A stretch of 64,000 nucleotides of DNA from Lampris incognitus (GCF_029633865.1 NC_079220.1:56643856-56707855); one strand, 5' to 3'; shown: positions 34,108 through 45,861, counted from the stretch's first letter. Notes: generated from the sequence alone by a model not told the origin. Numbers and translations are program-made.

Positions 34108-37091
34108 TCCATCGCAAGTCTGCTAAAACCTTGGACGCCGAGGTAAATGTTTCGCACCGTGGACCGTTTTCATGCGCACATAAGCCTGCAGTGTTTGCAG
34201 CTGGCGGTGTTGCGTTATGTGTACTAGAGTCTGTACTAGAGTCGAGGTGTTACAACTAGCTAGGAGCAGTTCTGTACTGAAGAGTGGACGAGCCACTTCA
34301 TACGTTGATTCTTGGGAGGTACAAAAAAATAGCACAGAAAAGACCCCTAATCTTGGTAAGAAGTTCCAGCCAATCCAAACCTCTTTGTAGCAACTGATTA
34401 ATAGCTCACTAAGGTTGGTCTTAACCTCTTCAAAATAGCGGCGGTAAATAATTATATGCAAAAGGCGTTCCTAGACTTTAGTCCAGTGTTTCCCAACCCA
34501 GTCCTCAAGGAACCCCTATCCTGCAGATTTTCTTTGCGACCCTGACTAGGTACTCGTTTGTAGTTATTCAACCAATCAGCAATAAATTATGTCAGCTGTT
34601 GCACACCTTGCATAATTAAGTGCTGTGAGATGATTGGTTGAGTAAGTACAAGCAGGGCTACCTATGCAGGGTTACAATGAAAATCTGCAGGATTGGGGTT
34701 CCTTGAGGACTGGGTTGGGAAACGCCGTCTTAGTCTGTTCTGAGAAACGTAGCCCCTTTGAAACCCCGGTCTCGGTTACTTACTAGTGCATCCGGGTGGC
34801 GGATTCACCATCTGAAACCTCCCTCCAGCTCATGAATCCTTCCGTTGCAGACTCGTCTCGGTTAGATGGAGCAGGTACAATCCGTATTACATGGAGCCAG
34901 AGATCAGCAAGGAAGCCTACAGTATACCGGAGACCGAGCTGACTGCTGAGGAGAAGGCACAACGTGAGCTCAAAGCTCTCAGACCCATCAAGGCTGCTAC
35001 CAACGGGGAGACCAGTTCTGTTTTCAATGACCCAGTCTTGAGGTAACATCCCTGGCCATTCTTCTGGGCGCTCGCTTCTGGATTATGTTCTCACTGTAGC
35101 CGTGGCATTTGTCATTGTATATCTGCTAATCACTGGCCCTGTTTGCCTTGCAGTAAATTCATCAACATGATTATGAAAGACGGGAACAAGGTTCTGGCCA
35201 GAGAGATCGTGACAGAGGCAAGAATTTGCTGACCTTCTGCACTGATTTGTCTTAAAGTGTACAAAGACCAAAAAAATTGAATACACTCAATTTACAAGGT
35301 TTGAAAACATTTTGCAACTCATCCATTTGACTTCCTCGGTTCTGAGGTCAGGCGGAGACTCTGGTATTTATTTCTGCCAAGAGGCCATTCCTGTCACGTC
35401 TCAGGAGCCATCCGAGACATGACTGAGATGATGTGAATGGTTTGACATAGGAAAATGCTGGGGTAGTGATGTAATTATTGCTCCATATAGATAGCAGAAA
35501 GATGGTGTAGCAGCACCTCCCACCCCAACCCCCTGGTTCAGAGGGCTATTCTGGCCTGACGTGATCTCTTTCACGCCCCTCTCAAACCATACATCCTTTT
35601 TCCAAGATATGGACATATCCATTGGTCAGGGTCCCTGCCTCACATCAGAACTGAGCAAGCCAATCGATGAGCAGTGAAAGGTTTTCAAACCCTACAATAG
35701 CAATTCAGATGGGTAATTTTTTTCCCTGTGTAAGTAACATTACCACCTGGATGACTGACACGAATCTTCAGACGTCAAAGGTTGAACCAGTTCATCCGGA
35801 TACGTTTATTGACATACGTTTCATCTCGCAACTCAGCGACATCTTAAGTCTGAAGATGGTAGACTGATAAATGCTGTACTAGGTATTAATATTATGTATT
35901 GGTATTATGCATCTGTCAGTAAACATCCAGATAAACTGATTCAACCTTCTTTGGTTTCTTAACAGGTTTATTGAGCATGCATCAGGACAGAATCTTTAGA
36001 GTTTCACAGCATGTTTTGCCTGATGACATAAATAATGTGAGTAACCTGCCCTTCTATCACCTTACTCAGACATTGGAGAATATCAAGAGGAAACAGGTGG
36101 AGAAGTATCATAAAGCTCCAGAGGGGAAGAAGGAAGAGATTGAGTGTAACCCATATACCATCTTTCACCAGGCTCTGGAGAACTGTAAGCCAGTCATTGG
36201 GCTAAGTAGCATACAGAAAGGCGGAAAGTACTATCAGGTAAATCACTGGAGCTGTTAATGATAAAGAAATCTCTCGAAGTTATTAATAAAGTAGGCTTAT
36301 GAAATGCTCTGAAGCTTGAAAGTTGCAACAGCATTAACATTACGGGGCGTCTGGGTAGTGGAGCGGTCTATTCCATTGCCTACCAACACGGCGATTGGCG
36401 GTTTGAATCCCCATGTTACCTCCGGCTTGGTCGGGTGTCCCCGCAGACACAATTGGCTGTGTCTGCGGGTGGGAAGCCGGATGTGGGTGGGAAGCCGGAT
36501 GTGGGTATGAGTCCTGGTCGCTGCACTAGCGCCTTCTCTGGTTGGTCGGGGGAACGGCGTGATCCTCCCACGCGCTACGTCCCCCTGGTGAAACTCCTCA
36601 CCATCAAGTGAAAAGAAGCAGCTGGTGACTCCACATGTATGGGAGGAGACATGTGGTAGTCTGCAGCCCTCCCTGGATCGGCAGAGGGGGTGCAGCAGCG
36701 ACCGGGCTGGCTTGGAAGAGTGGGGTAATTGGCCAAGTACAATTGGGGAGGGGAAAAAAAAAAAATCCACCCCCCCCCAAAAAAAACCCCATTAACATTA
36801 CATTTGGCTGTTTTGCAAATTTCCCAACAAAATTTTAAGTTACATTTTTTTTCCTTGAATCTTTCTCAGGTGCCCGTTCCACTTACTGACAACAGGCGTC
36901 GCTTTCTGGCAATGAAATGGCTAATCACGGAGTGCAGGGAAAACAAGCACAGACGCACTCTCATGTACGAAAAACTTTCCGAGGAACTCCTGGCAGCCTT
37001 TATCAAGGAGGGCAACGTTATTAAAAAGAAGTTCGAACTGCACAAGATGGCTGAAGCCAACAGAGCCTTTGCCCATTACCGGTGGTGGTAG
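34099..37091 (+). CDS. mrps7: mrps7, mitochondrial ribosomal protein S7 (uS7m), complete
   Basis: This gene encodes a 28S mitoribosome subunit protein that binds the 3' domain of 12S rRNA. Exons: 34099-34142, 34851-35042, 35154-35217, 36070-36237, 36870-37091; 690 nt, 229 residues (human 242). The protein starts [15 protein letters not shown], fitting a basic mitochondrial presequence, and continues [35 protein letters not shown] and [20 protein letters not shown], ending [15 protein letters not shown], the conserved uS7m C-terminus. Intron 3 has a GC donor (GAG|GCAAGA), which the frame and homology require. Intron 1 holds a hAT MITE and intron 4 a SINE. The neighbours gga3 and mif4gd match the human locus. 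Confidence 0.97.
34484..34727. mobile_element. hAT MITE (244 bp) in mrps7 intron 1
   Basis: The left end CAGTGTTTCCCAACCCAGTC then CTCAAGGAACCCC is matched, inverted, by GGGGTTCCTTGAGGACTGGG then TTGGGAAACGCCG at the right. Eight-bp flanks CTTTAGTC (34476-34483) and TCTTAGTC (34728-34735) are near-identical, as expected for hAT duplications. Confidence 0.88.
36344..36789 (+). mobile_element. tRNA-derived SINE (family A) in mrps7 intron 4
   Basis: The head is GGGGCGTCTGGGTAGTGGAG with box-B-like GGTTTGAATCC. The body matches the copies at 10072 and 20751, and the tail is A-rich and C-rich. A 12-bp duplication CATTAACATTAC flanks it (36332-36343 and 36790-36801). A short internal tandem duplication (GGGAAGCCGGATGTGGGT) occurs near 36470-36505. 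Confidence 0.93.
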
Positions 37092-37448
37092 TCCTCAGTT
37101 GTTAAAGAAACCCAAAGGGACCCAATATAAAAGAAGAACAACAACAACAAAACAAGTTAGTCAGAAATGATTGGCTGAACCGATGGATTTTTCTTTTCTT
37201 TTTTGCTGAAAAATAAAAAGTGGTGGCCACAAAGTATAAATAGAAGAATTGGTAATATGTGCCCCAAAACCTCACTGTACATAGTAAACACTGCAATTAT
37301 CCTCTGGTGATAGGCCACTGTATGAAATGTTGTTATATTATAAATGGCTGGTTTCTGCAGTTAAGCTGTGAAACACTAGGGTGAATTAAACATGGGTAGC
37401 TGAAAAATGTTTTGTTTTTTGTATTGAGCTTGTATGGCCATAGTGTAC

Positions 37449-37454
37449 AATAAA
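37449..37454 (+). terminator. mrps7: mrps7 polyadenylation signal
   Basis: AATAAA lies about 360 bp after the mrps7 stop codon. It is the only clear signal in the 3' flank. Confidence 0.6.
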
Positions 37455-37469
37455 TTGTGAGAAAACACA

Positions 37470-39090
37470 CAGTGCCCAACCCTTACTTTTAACTGTCACA
37501 TACACACGACTGAGAAACCAAGGTCAAAAAACATTGTTCAAACTCGATATATTAGAGCTAGTCTTTTTGCAGTCTATTCAATCAAACAAAAAAGTCACTG
37601 GAACAAATAATGAACATAATATTGAACAAAAACATTACAGCAAGTACTACGCCCAGTCGCGACAGAGGGGACATACTATGTGCAACCCCAGCATTGGGAG
37701 ACAGACACTCCAGACTCAACTTGGTAATTTCTAGAGAATCAAAGTCATAAGCAGTCAGCAAGCTTATCCAGTTGTTCATGATAAGATTATACTCAGTTAC
37801 CAATATCTGGGTACACACAATGCTGGAGAAGAAACCTAAACAGGAACCGTGTGCTACGTACGCAGGGTTTCCCTCCAACCAGTCACTGCACCGTCACCCA
37901 GAGGATGTGTGAAATCAGCTGGTGTAACGATTGGTGAGAAGGAAACCCGGCATGCTCTTAAGGACCTCGTTGGTCCTGGATGCCTGTGTTTGGCCTGAAG
38001 AATTTTTTGAGATGTCTTGCATGTCCTAAATCTCACAAGAGTTGGAAATTTCCTGCAATTAAGAAGGTTTTTATTTGTAATGAGGTTTTTTTTTTTAGCC
38101 AACTTACATAAAGCATCTCTTAAAATATTACTTGATTTTAATTCTTCCTATGAGCCGGATTGATGAGAAAGTTTTCCTCTTAGCAGTGGTGAAAGTGAAC
38201 TAAGACGTAAAGCGACTTAATTTTCAAATGCTTTGAGAAACTCTGTCCCTCGCGCTGTTGTATCTATCAAACCCATTATAAACTTTAGTTGTCAATTTAT
38301 GCCATAGAGGTTGCAGGAATCATATGACCAAATAAAGCATTGCTTAATGTTCATGTGATTGTCAGTAGCATGTCCCACTTTAACCTTGCTAGTGTTCATC
38401 CTGTGTTTGTGTTCGATGCCAAGGCACTGCTTTGGTTTTGAGTCATTAAAGCTGTCACTGAGCATAGCAGAAGTAAGTTGTAACATTATGGTAATGCAAG
38501 TGCTGGTGAAACCTTAACATTCAATTAATCAAAATACAATTCAAATGAACAAGAGGACCATGACCCCCTCAAAAGGTGAAATAACAAAAATCAGAGTAAA
38601 TGCAATGATCTACTGGAGATGTACTCTGCATACAACTTATCATGGCAAATTAAAACAAGCCCAAGGGGATGGATAGAGAGAGACTTGATTTAAAAAAATG
38701 TTTGGAATTTGTCGAAGTGGTCCTGTATTGGGTATGATTCTGTATATGTCATGTTGGCACTATTTCTTTTACAAAAGAAACAAATGTAAACCCTGATGTT
38801 ATGAGACTTATAAACATTGGCTTTTGTTAATGCACTGCTGTACGTATGAAAATGACTTTAAAAAAAAAAATCTACTTCAATCAAAAACTAGCCTAAATTG
38901 TATTCAACGAGTGATTACTTTTTCATCCTTTTCCTGAAATGAAAACGTCTGTAAAGACTTAACACCTTATTCTACATTAAAGATAATCCCTGATTTACAT
39001 CGAAATGCTTTTGCAAACACTTAAAGCTTGCACATCCCACAAACCTAAAATGCTGAAACAAATATCACCATATGTATCCTATAGAACAAA
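37470..39090. other. Intergenic, no feature recognised
   Basis: AT-rich single-copy-looking sequence. The ORFs on both strands are short and show no domain. No tandem or inverted repeat is evident. Confidence 0.5.
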
Positions 39091-39114
39091 ATAAGTCAAT
39101 TTATTTGTATAGAC

Positions 39115-39333
39115 CAGGGATGGGCAACATGATCCAGAAAGGGCTGGTGTGGGTGCAGGTCTTGGTTCCAACCAAGCAGTTACACACCTGAGTCTACAAC
39201 TCACGGTCCTTAGCAAAGACGAACTGCTTGGTTGGAACAAGACTATTGGTTGACTAATAGAATCAGACGTGTAACTGCTTGGTTGGAACAAAGACCTGCA
39301 CCCACACCAGCCCTTTCTGGATCATGTTGCCCA
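39115..39333. mobile_element. hAT-related foldback MITE
   Basis: The left arm GGGCAACATGATCCAGAAAG..., continuing through GGTGTGGGTGCAGGTCTTGG and AACCAAGCAGTTACAC, is repeated inverted at the right (GTAACTGCTTGGTTGGAAC ... CTTTCTGGATCATGTTGCCC). The arms are about 75 bp. The left end CAGGGATGGGCAAC is hAT-like and related to the element at 33150-33519. Confidence 0.85.
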
Positions 39334-39344
39334 GAGAGCGATAC

Positions 39345-39618
39345 TTCCATCCATCCATCCATTATCCAAGCCGCTTATCCTGCTCTCAGGGTCGAGGGGA
39401 TGCTGGAGCCTATCCCAGCAGTCACTGGGCAGCAGGCGGGGAGACACCCTGGACAGGCCGCCACACCATCACAGGGCCACACACACACACACACACAGGG
39501 AGTTCATTCAAACTCCACACAGAGGACGACCCCCAAGGTTGGACCACCCCGGGGCTTGAACCCAGGACCTTCTTGCTGTGAGGTGATTGCGCTAACCACT
39601 GCGCCACCTCGCCGTCCC
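39345..39618 (-). mobile_element. tRNA-derived SINE with LINE-type tail (family B)
   Basis: On the minus strand it reads GGCGAGGTGGCGCAGTGGTT AGCGC (A box), then GGGTTCAAGCCCC (B box), a (TG)n run, GGGATAGGCTCCAGCATCCC, AGAGCAGGATAAGCGGCTTG and a (GGAT)n 3' tail. Head, body and tail are all present, so the copy is close to full length at about 275 bp. Confidence 0.92.
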
Positions 39619-39767
39619 CAAGTGTTAGCTTTTACAAGCAAACCAAAATTTGAGCAAGATGACATTCTCTTGCTTGTCAAGTCAATCCAATTCTTTTCGT
39701 AAACATTAAATTCTTTGTTAAAAAAAAATAATAAGAGTGGGCGACAAACCAATTCATTGTTTTCAAA

Positions 39768-41427
39768 CTTCTCTTGGATTGGCATTTTGTTACTACCTGT
39801 TCAACATGTAGTGGCCTACAGGCACAGGTGAGGAATCTACCACTTCTACTGCTAGGCTGCAAGTGACATGCAAGAGAATGGAGGAACTTGGCTGCAACTA
39901 TAACCGGAACGCATTGGCAATGCCAGCGTGGGGTCGGACGCAACAAGGACCTATTTCAGCACCCAGAGTCAACGTTATAGAGTGGGGTCCTGCTGATAAC
40001 GCCGCTATATTTGGAGCACTAGTGACTGTTGGTGTCAGTCTTCCCTTCCATCCTGTGTCATATAAACACTGCACCCTTTGTGAGGGCTAATGTGGATGCT
40101 CATAATTTGGACATTGATGCTTTGGTCACCACAAGCATGATTTGCTCTTTGTGAGCAGAGTCAGGCTGTAAGGAGACAAAAAAATTGTGCTCAAGATGTT
40201 AGCACCATGGTTACCAGCTGATCAGGTATTGAATGAACAAGGGTCTAGAGTGGCTCTCGAGGCTTTGTTTGCCAACACTGCTGCCTTCAGAAACCAACCA
40301 CTGTTTACTGAGGGAGTGCGTCAGTTGAAAACCAGACACGCCACCACTGTTGACCATATTGCTCACCATTGGGTGCTGAATAACACTTGGGCTGATCAGA
40401 CGACTCTTGGTGACCAAATGGCTACCTTGCAGCTCTTGGCAGGTAGCTTGCCAGAACGAGAGAGGACTAGAGCACTGCACCCAATTCTTATGACGATCAT
40501 GTCATTCTCTGTTCAAGGGCAGATTTCACCTGCTAAATTTGTCCAGAATATCAACTGACTTAATGGCCTTGATGCCAGGCCTAACCAAACAGTTGAGCAC
40601 ATCAGATAAAGCCTCAACCTGGCGTAATTTCAGCCACTATGTAGATGATAGAAACATCACGGTGTGTTTCACAGATGGCTAGAAGACATTCCTTCAGCTG
40701 CTATACGACTTCGTGTGGTGGTGGCTCAAGCTACCGGTTCAGGTTTGACAACTCCCCACAGTTGCTAGGACTATCCATGACCATTACGACTTCCCATGGC
40801 CTTTACCGATCCGCATTTATCCAGGAGTGGGTGGCTGCTAATGAGGTACGAGACTGGTTGGGAATAATCCGTACTATGGGTTCAAGCGTGATTTGAACGC
40901 GGTAAGGTCAGCTAGATACCGGAGACTGGCCTGGGGTCAACTGCTAACAAGAGCTAGAGATCGAGTTCTGGAGAATTACCAAGGATTTGTGGAGGATTGT
41001 GTCAACAAGGCCTTTGTGCATGATTTGATTCATGCTGATTTGTCAGAGAGAGGAAAGGTGGATGTAAAGGCTCCAATGACAAATGAGGAATATTACCAGT
41101 TCCATAAGAGTGGAAGGTGCTAACCAGTACACAGGCTAACCTTTCTACACGGGCTGACGTCCAGATGGCCCAGCTCCTCGGAATTAGACCTTGAATGTGA
41201 CCTTTGAAGTGTGCCTCCACATAACGACCTGCTACCTCCGAGTCTCCACTGTTTTTATGCTTGGCCATTTTGTTTGGTGAAGTTTTGAGTTTTTCCGATG
41301 TTTGATTGTTCCACTCGGGTACTAACGGGTAAAAGCGGAGATTATTCAATAGTTAAGAATCAAGTTCATTGTTAATTCATTGTTTAAGAAAAAAAAAAAA
41401 GTTAATTCTTTTCAAAAAAAAAAAAAG
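39768..41427 (+). pseudogene. Intronless decayed coding region, candidate endogenous viral element (fossil)
   Basis: Plus-strand ORF pieces at 39863-40090, 40187-40558, 40645-40896 and 40893-41123 look like remains of one intronless protein gene of roughly 400-plus codons, with about three or four breaks. I recognise no host domain. The segment ends in A-rich runs (41388-41400, 41415-41426), the last directly followed by TTGTTTTCAAA. The same 11 bases occur at 39757-39767, a candidate target duplication of the kind LINE machinery makes. Length and lack of introns would suit a negative-strand RNA virus nucleoprotein, but the family is unknown and a host retrocopy is possible. It is too decayed to be functional as a whole. 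Confidence 0.45.
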
Positions 41428-41439
41428 TTGTTTTCAAAA

Positions 41440-42136
41440 TCTATGTATCTCAACTATGCCATTTAAAACAGTTTCCACTCAAGAAATTGGTCTGTAAACA
41501 AAATGTAAAAATAAAGCAAAGGCCAACTCAGCTTATACCTGACTGGAATGGGTTTTCAAACCACTTTAGATTCAGTTGGAAAATAATACATTGGAGTGTG
41601 GTACTTTGAATTGTTTCCTCAAAATGGAATGTCAACACAGTCAAGATTTGACAAGAAGAAGAACTGAAATTTCTCTTGAGCTGCGATTCTGCCTATTAAG
41701 CCAAATAAATGTATTCAATCTATATCTATTATGGACAATCTAGCAAACTAAACCTTATTTTTTCTCCCCAATCACTTACAAATTGCCCTTTACACTCGAT
41801 GCCACGATAATGGTTATAAATAACCTAGGGAACCGTCTTCTATTATTTTTTTAAGCGTCCTTCAAGCCATCTTCACTTGGCTTTCCAAAGCATTGTCTTG
41901 TCCTCGTCACATTTCCTGAATTACCACTAAGAGAAGGATGAGTAGCTGTGCATCCCCGATCGACCTCGTTCTTAATAGGTGGCAATACGGAAGGAGTAAA
42001 GGAAAGGAGTCCTCTCAATTCACAACACCGTATTTAAGTCTTTTGTAAATCCTACCACCTCACCTAAACAGCTGTAACTGGTTGGCTTGAGTGGTCACCA
42101 AACTAGCTGCTCAGCAACCTGAGCCTCGGAACCGCC
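41440..42136 (-). other. mif4gd: mif4gd 3' UTR and flank (inferred)
   Basis: No gene is recognised. The stretch lies downstream of the mif4gd stop on its strand, so part of it is expected to be 3' UTR. No unambiguous poly(A) signal was found. Confidence 0.4.
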
Positions 42137-43999
42137 CTAGTCCGCCACCTCACTGTAGTAGTACTTTTGGGCGGTGTCGCTGAGATTCCAGCCCCCGGCT
42201 CTGAATTCTAGGATCTCCAGCAGCATAAGACGGGTCATGGAGCTGAGGCCCGCCTGGAGCAGAAAGCCATCTCGCAGCAAGATGAAGACCTCGTCCATCC
42301 GCTGGATGTTCACTGCCTCCAGCTGGCTCCCAATGCTGTGGAGCTGCATCACCAGGCAATCTACCTGGGAAGGAATGTGGAGGAGAGAGGGGCTCTTACA
42401 TAGTCATTTAAATAAAGACAACCCATTTAATGAGTGAATGAATAAATAAATAAAACACGGGATTGCTTGTGAGCAGGACACAGATTCTTTGACACACAAA
42501 GAATTGCATTATATTTTAGACAACTGAATGATACTCTTTGAGAGTTCTTAAGAAAGAAGCAACTGTAGAGCTGCCTTAAATTCCTCAATCATATTCTAAC
42601 CAAACAGCATGGAGGCCAAGGTTGTACTCCATGAAAATAGATGTCACAAATTAATCTCCCGTCCCTTGAACGAGATCAAGTACAATTAAGTTTGGAAATT
42701 TGTGCCTAGTGAGAAAAACCTCTACAGAAACACTTATTTTTAAGAATATTTCAACAGAGTAATTTAATATCAAACTAAAAGCATAACCATACTCAATCTC
42801 ACCTCCTCCTCATTCAACAGAGCATCTGGGTGGGACATCCTCAGTAGGCAGTCATAGACAGGATCCACCAGGGCCACCATGGGCATGTTGTTCACCTACA
42901 TTCCAACAAATACATGACTGAAGACTGAGATTTCAAAAATGGACTGGATGAAACCAAGAGGACTCAGTTTGACCAAGTCAGTCCAGCTGCATTAAGAGTA
43001 GAAATTTCTCTGAGGAAACGGGGAAGAGATTGTGCAAATGTCATTACTAAAACAGAGCCTGGGTTTTACCTTAAGGTAGTCAAAGATATTGCAGATGAAG
43101 GTGACGTAGCACACCCACTCCTGCAGTGAACGCATCCTTGTCTTTTCTCTGTCTTTGAACTCTTGCTGTAGCCGGTTCAACAGGTGCCTCCTGAACACAT
43201 TTCCATTGTTCTGCTTGGCCTCAGCCTATATGAGTGCAGAAAGATTACCGGGAAGAGGTTAAACTATTTAGCAGAAGCTGGAAATAATTGTGGTTTTTGG
43301 TGTACTCTGACTCTAGAACCCCCTGTCGCTTAAGCTTACTCTACAAACTGAGGACTGATATAAGGTGATTCAGATATACGAAATGTGACCTTATTGGCAG
43401 TTAAATTTGTGTCCTTGTCTCCTTAATCCCTCTGCCTCCACGGTGCTCGGTGCTTTTGTTAGAGCTCGAAGTAATTACACTATCTGGGATATCAATCTCT
43501 GTCATGCAGTGAAAGAAAACCAGCACAACGGTGACAGTAAAGACCTGTGCAATAGTGAAGCATATGCGCCCAGCCTCCTTGCTGAACACCTGGTCCTTCA
43601 GAGACTGGTCCACAATAATGTTGGACACCTTCTCCAGATTCACCGAACCAGGCTCTGAAAGAAAAAGCCGACAGGGTTGTTAGAAAAGGCGTGTGGAAAT
43701 GTCACTCATTAATATCAAAAGTTTGGTTGCCCAAACAAAGGCGGAATTCACAAATGCCAACAAAGGTTTGCCATTCAAAATATCTAGTAAGGTAAGGATT
43801 ATACAAAGGCCTATATATTGTAACGTGCATGGATAAGAAGACACGCCAGCCAGCGGCCAGCGTGTCTTCTTATCCATGCACGTTACAATATCATATATCA
43901 GAGTGCAAGATGCTTACCTTTTAGTGCAGTTTTCAGCAAATTTTGAGTCTCCTGGTCAAACGACTGGATCTTGTAGTCCTCTTTAGTGGAGTTTTCCAT
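42137..43999 (-). CDS. mif4gd: mif4gd, MIF4G domain-containing protein (SLIP1), complete
   Basis: The family protein bridges stem-loop-binding protein on histone mRNA to the translation machinery and also acts with CTIF and the DBP5 helicase. Coding exons in gene order: 43999-43918, 43654-43545, 43225-43070, 42895-42803, 42364-42137; 669 nt, 222 residues, the same length as human. The product begins MENSTKEDYKIQSFDQETQ and contains LEKVSNIIVDQSLKDQVFSK, RSLQEWVCYVTFICNIFDYL, MPMVALVDPVYDCLLRM and ILLRDGFLLQAGLSS, ending QKYYYSEVAD. The single MIF4G HEAT-repeat domain covers nearly the whole chain. The first coding exon extends upstream to an acceptor at 44022, and a likely 5' exon ends at 44353 (donor GTAATG). 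An in-frame upstream ATG there could add 12 residues. Intron 1 contains a perfect 28-bp-arm hairpin element. Confidence 0.96.
43819..43887. mobile_element. 69-bp perfect foldback element with 4-bp duplication
   Basis: Arms of 28 bp (TGTAACGTGCATGGATAAGA... and exact complement) flank a 13-nt spacer. ATAT occurs immediately on both sides (43815-43818 and 43888-43891). The terminus TGCACGTTACA recurs at 53776-53787, so this is a dispersed family. It lies in the mif4gd intron between 43654 and 43918. Confidence 0.85.
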
Positions 44000-44352
44000 T
44001 GTACACAGATTACAAGCTGCACCTGGGAGAAGTCAAACTGTTAAAACACAAACGGGTCTCTGCACGTTAGAAGAAACACACGTGCCTTTTCACATTTCAT
44101 TAATATTTTTTCCGCTCATGGTGATGCACAGCTCCAGAGAGAAACGAGCAATTCATGAGCAAACACGACTCGATTTACACTTTCCATGACTGAGAAGGAG
44201 CAGGGGGGAGATCATGCGTGTTGCCCCTCACTCACACATAAACAGAATGGATGGTCTGGTGGTCAGTTACTCAACTAATACAGCAACACGAGAAATGAAA
44301 AAGAACACAAAAAGCCATGAACAATTCACCATCAACTGAGAAGCCCCATTAC

Positions 44353-45240
44353 CTGACAACGCCATAGTGTAAAATTGTTCTTCCCCTACATGCTGTTTGT
44401 GACGAACACGTGTGGTGGCGTTGCTGCGAGTTAACGCACCGTGGCAGAGCGCTCAACGCTACCTCCTCCTTTGTTGGGAGGACAAAAACGATACAAATTC
44501 GTTTTGTCATCAATCCCACCGGCCCGCCGACACCCCCGGGGTCTTTCATGGCGAGACAGAGGGGTTAGGCCCACAACATGTCGGTCACAACTCCCAGGGA
44601 ACAATTTATTCTGACGGCTTACAAGGAAAACCATCAAATTCATAACGTGTGATAAACACCGGGACGACCAGTGAACGTTAAGCTAGCTAGCCAGCTAGCG
44701 TCGACACGTTAACGTAGTTTGCGTAAAAAACGCAACGTGTTTATCTTTGGCGTAAACGAAGAAAGTTAACGGTCGCCCAAAGCAACGCCGCATTACGAGC
44801 GTCGACAAGTTAACGTAGTTTGCGTAAAAAACGCAACGTCTTTATCTTTGGCGTAAACGAAGAAAGTTAGCAGTCGCCCAAAGCAACGCCGCATTACGAG
44901 CGTAAACAAGTTAACGTAGTTTGCGTAAACAACGCAACGTGTTTACCTTTGGCGTAAATGAAGAAAGTTAACAGTCGCCCAAAGCAACGCCGCATTACGA
45001 GCGTCGACTTTTATCCGGCAACGTCAAGCACCAAGCCTGCTGACGTAACTTCGGACTTTAGTGGTTGTGCCTTTTGTTTAACTGCTCGGATTTAAACGGC
45101 TCTTTATTTCAGGTCGGTAACGACCGTTGTTAGCTTACACATTTCCACTTTAATCCTGGCCGCTTGTTGAAAACACACTCACCCGACGAGGCTGGGAGCT
45201 CCGGGCGACTCTGACTGGACCCTATAAATGTCGTCTCACG
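44353..45240 (-). promoter_or_regulatory. mif4gd: mif4gd promoter and probable 5' non-coding exon
   Basis: A CpG-rich segment. On the minus strand ATGGCGTTGTCAG|GTAATG ends at 44353, a strong donor that would join the acceptor at 44022. The segment includes three tandem 101-bp repeats. The transcription start cannot be placed. Confidence 0.5.
44700..45002. repeat. Three tandem 101-bp repeats upstream of mif4gd
   Basis: Units start at 44700, 44801 and 44902 with GTCGAC or GTAAAC and share AGTTAACGTAGTTTGCGTAA, AACGCAACGT, TTTGGCGTAAA and AAAGCAACGCCGCATTACGA. Each contains palindromic pieces (GTTAAC, and TTGCGTAAA..AACGCAA). They differ at only a few positions. Confidence 0.92.
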
Positions 45241-45612
45241 GCAGAAGCGTCCGGGAGTCCGCTCGTCATTTACCCCCCAAAATTATTCACATCTCAAGTC
45301 AACGTGAGGAATTATTGACTCCCCTCATTTTAGCCACAAATTCCCACGTCCACCGTTTCCTGATGCCGGCGCATGCGCAATTGTGTAATCTCCAACCCCA
45401 CACTGGCGACCGCTCTTAAAGGAACATTGCGCCGGGTTTTGTGTGGCTGTCCAATCAAAACACCCAATAGAGGGAGCGCGGCACACTTTACGGCACCAGT
45501 ATGTGTCGGAATGCCATAGTGTAGTGAGTGACCAAAACGCTCTCACTTACTGTCAGTTGCTTTTCGAGTGTTGTTCTATGTTTCTTTTTTTTCCCCTCAC
45601 ACGTAGCTTAAC

Positions 45613-45861
45613 TGCTAGACTAGACTAATACTTTATGTCCATCTCTGTGCAAATGAAGTGGCTTATTAAACCGTTATAAAGAATCGTACCGACTACCGAA
45701 CTTCCGCTGGGAAAAAAAATGCAGCAATGAACAGCGTCTCAGTAACGTTACCAATCCGCGCATGCAAGCGCAACACCGCCCACTTGTGGACAAAGTCATC
45801 AATGACTAAACAATAGTACACAGTAACAGTTATACAAATACACTGGTATCATATCTCAACA
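45613..45861 (-). repeat. 3' LTR of the copia element
   Basis: Shares GACTAGACTAATACTTTATG, GAATCGTACCGACTACCG, CGCAACACCGCCCACTTGTG and the end TCATATCTCAACA with the other two LTR copies. It is somewhat shorter than they are. Confidence 0.88.

Noticed and set aside
45228-45419. 63-codon plus-strand ORF in the mif4gd upstream CpG region
   Set aside because: No recognisable protein, no splice context, and expected by chance in GC-rich DNA.
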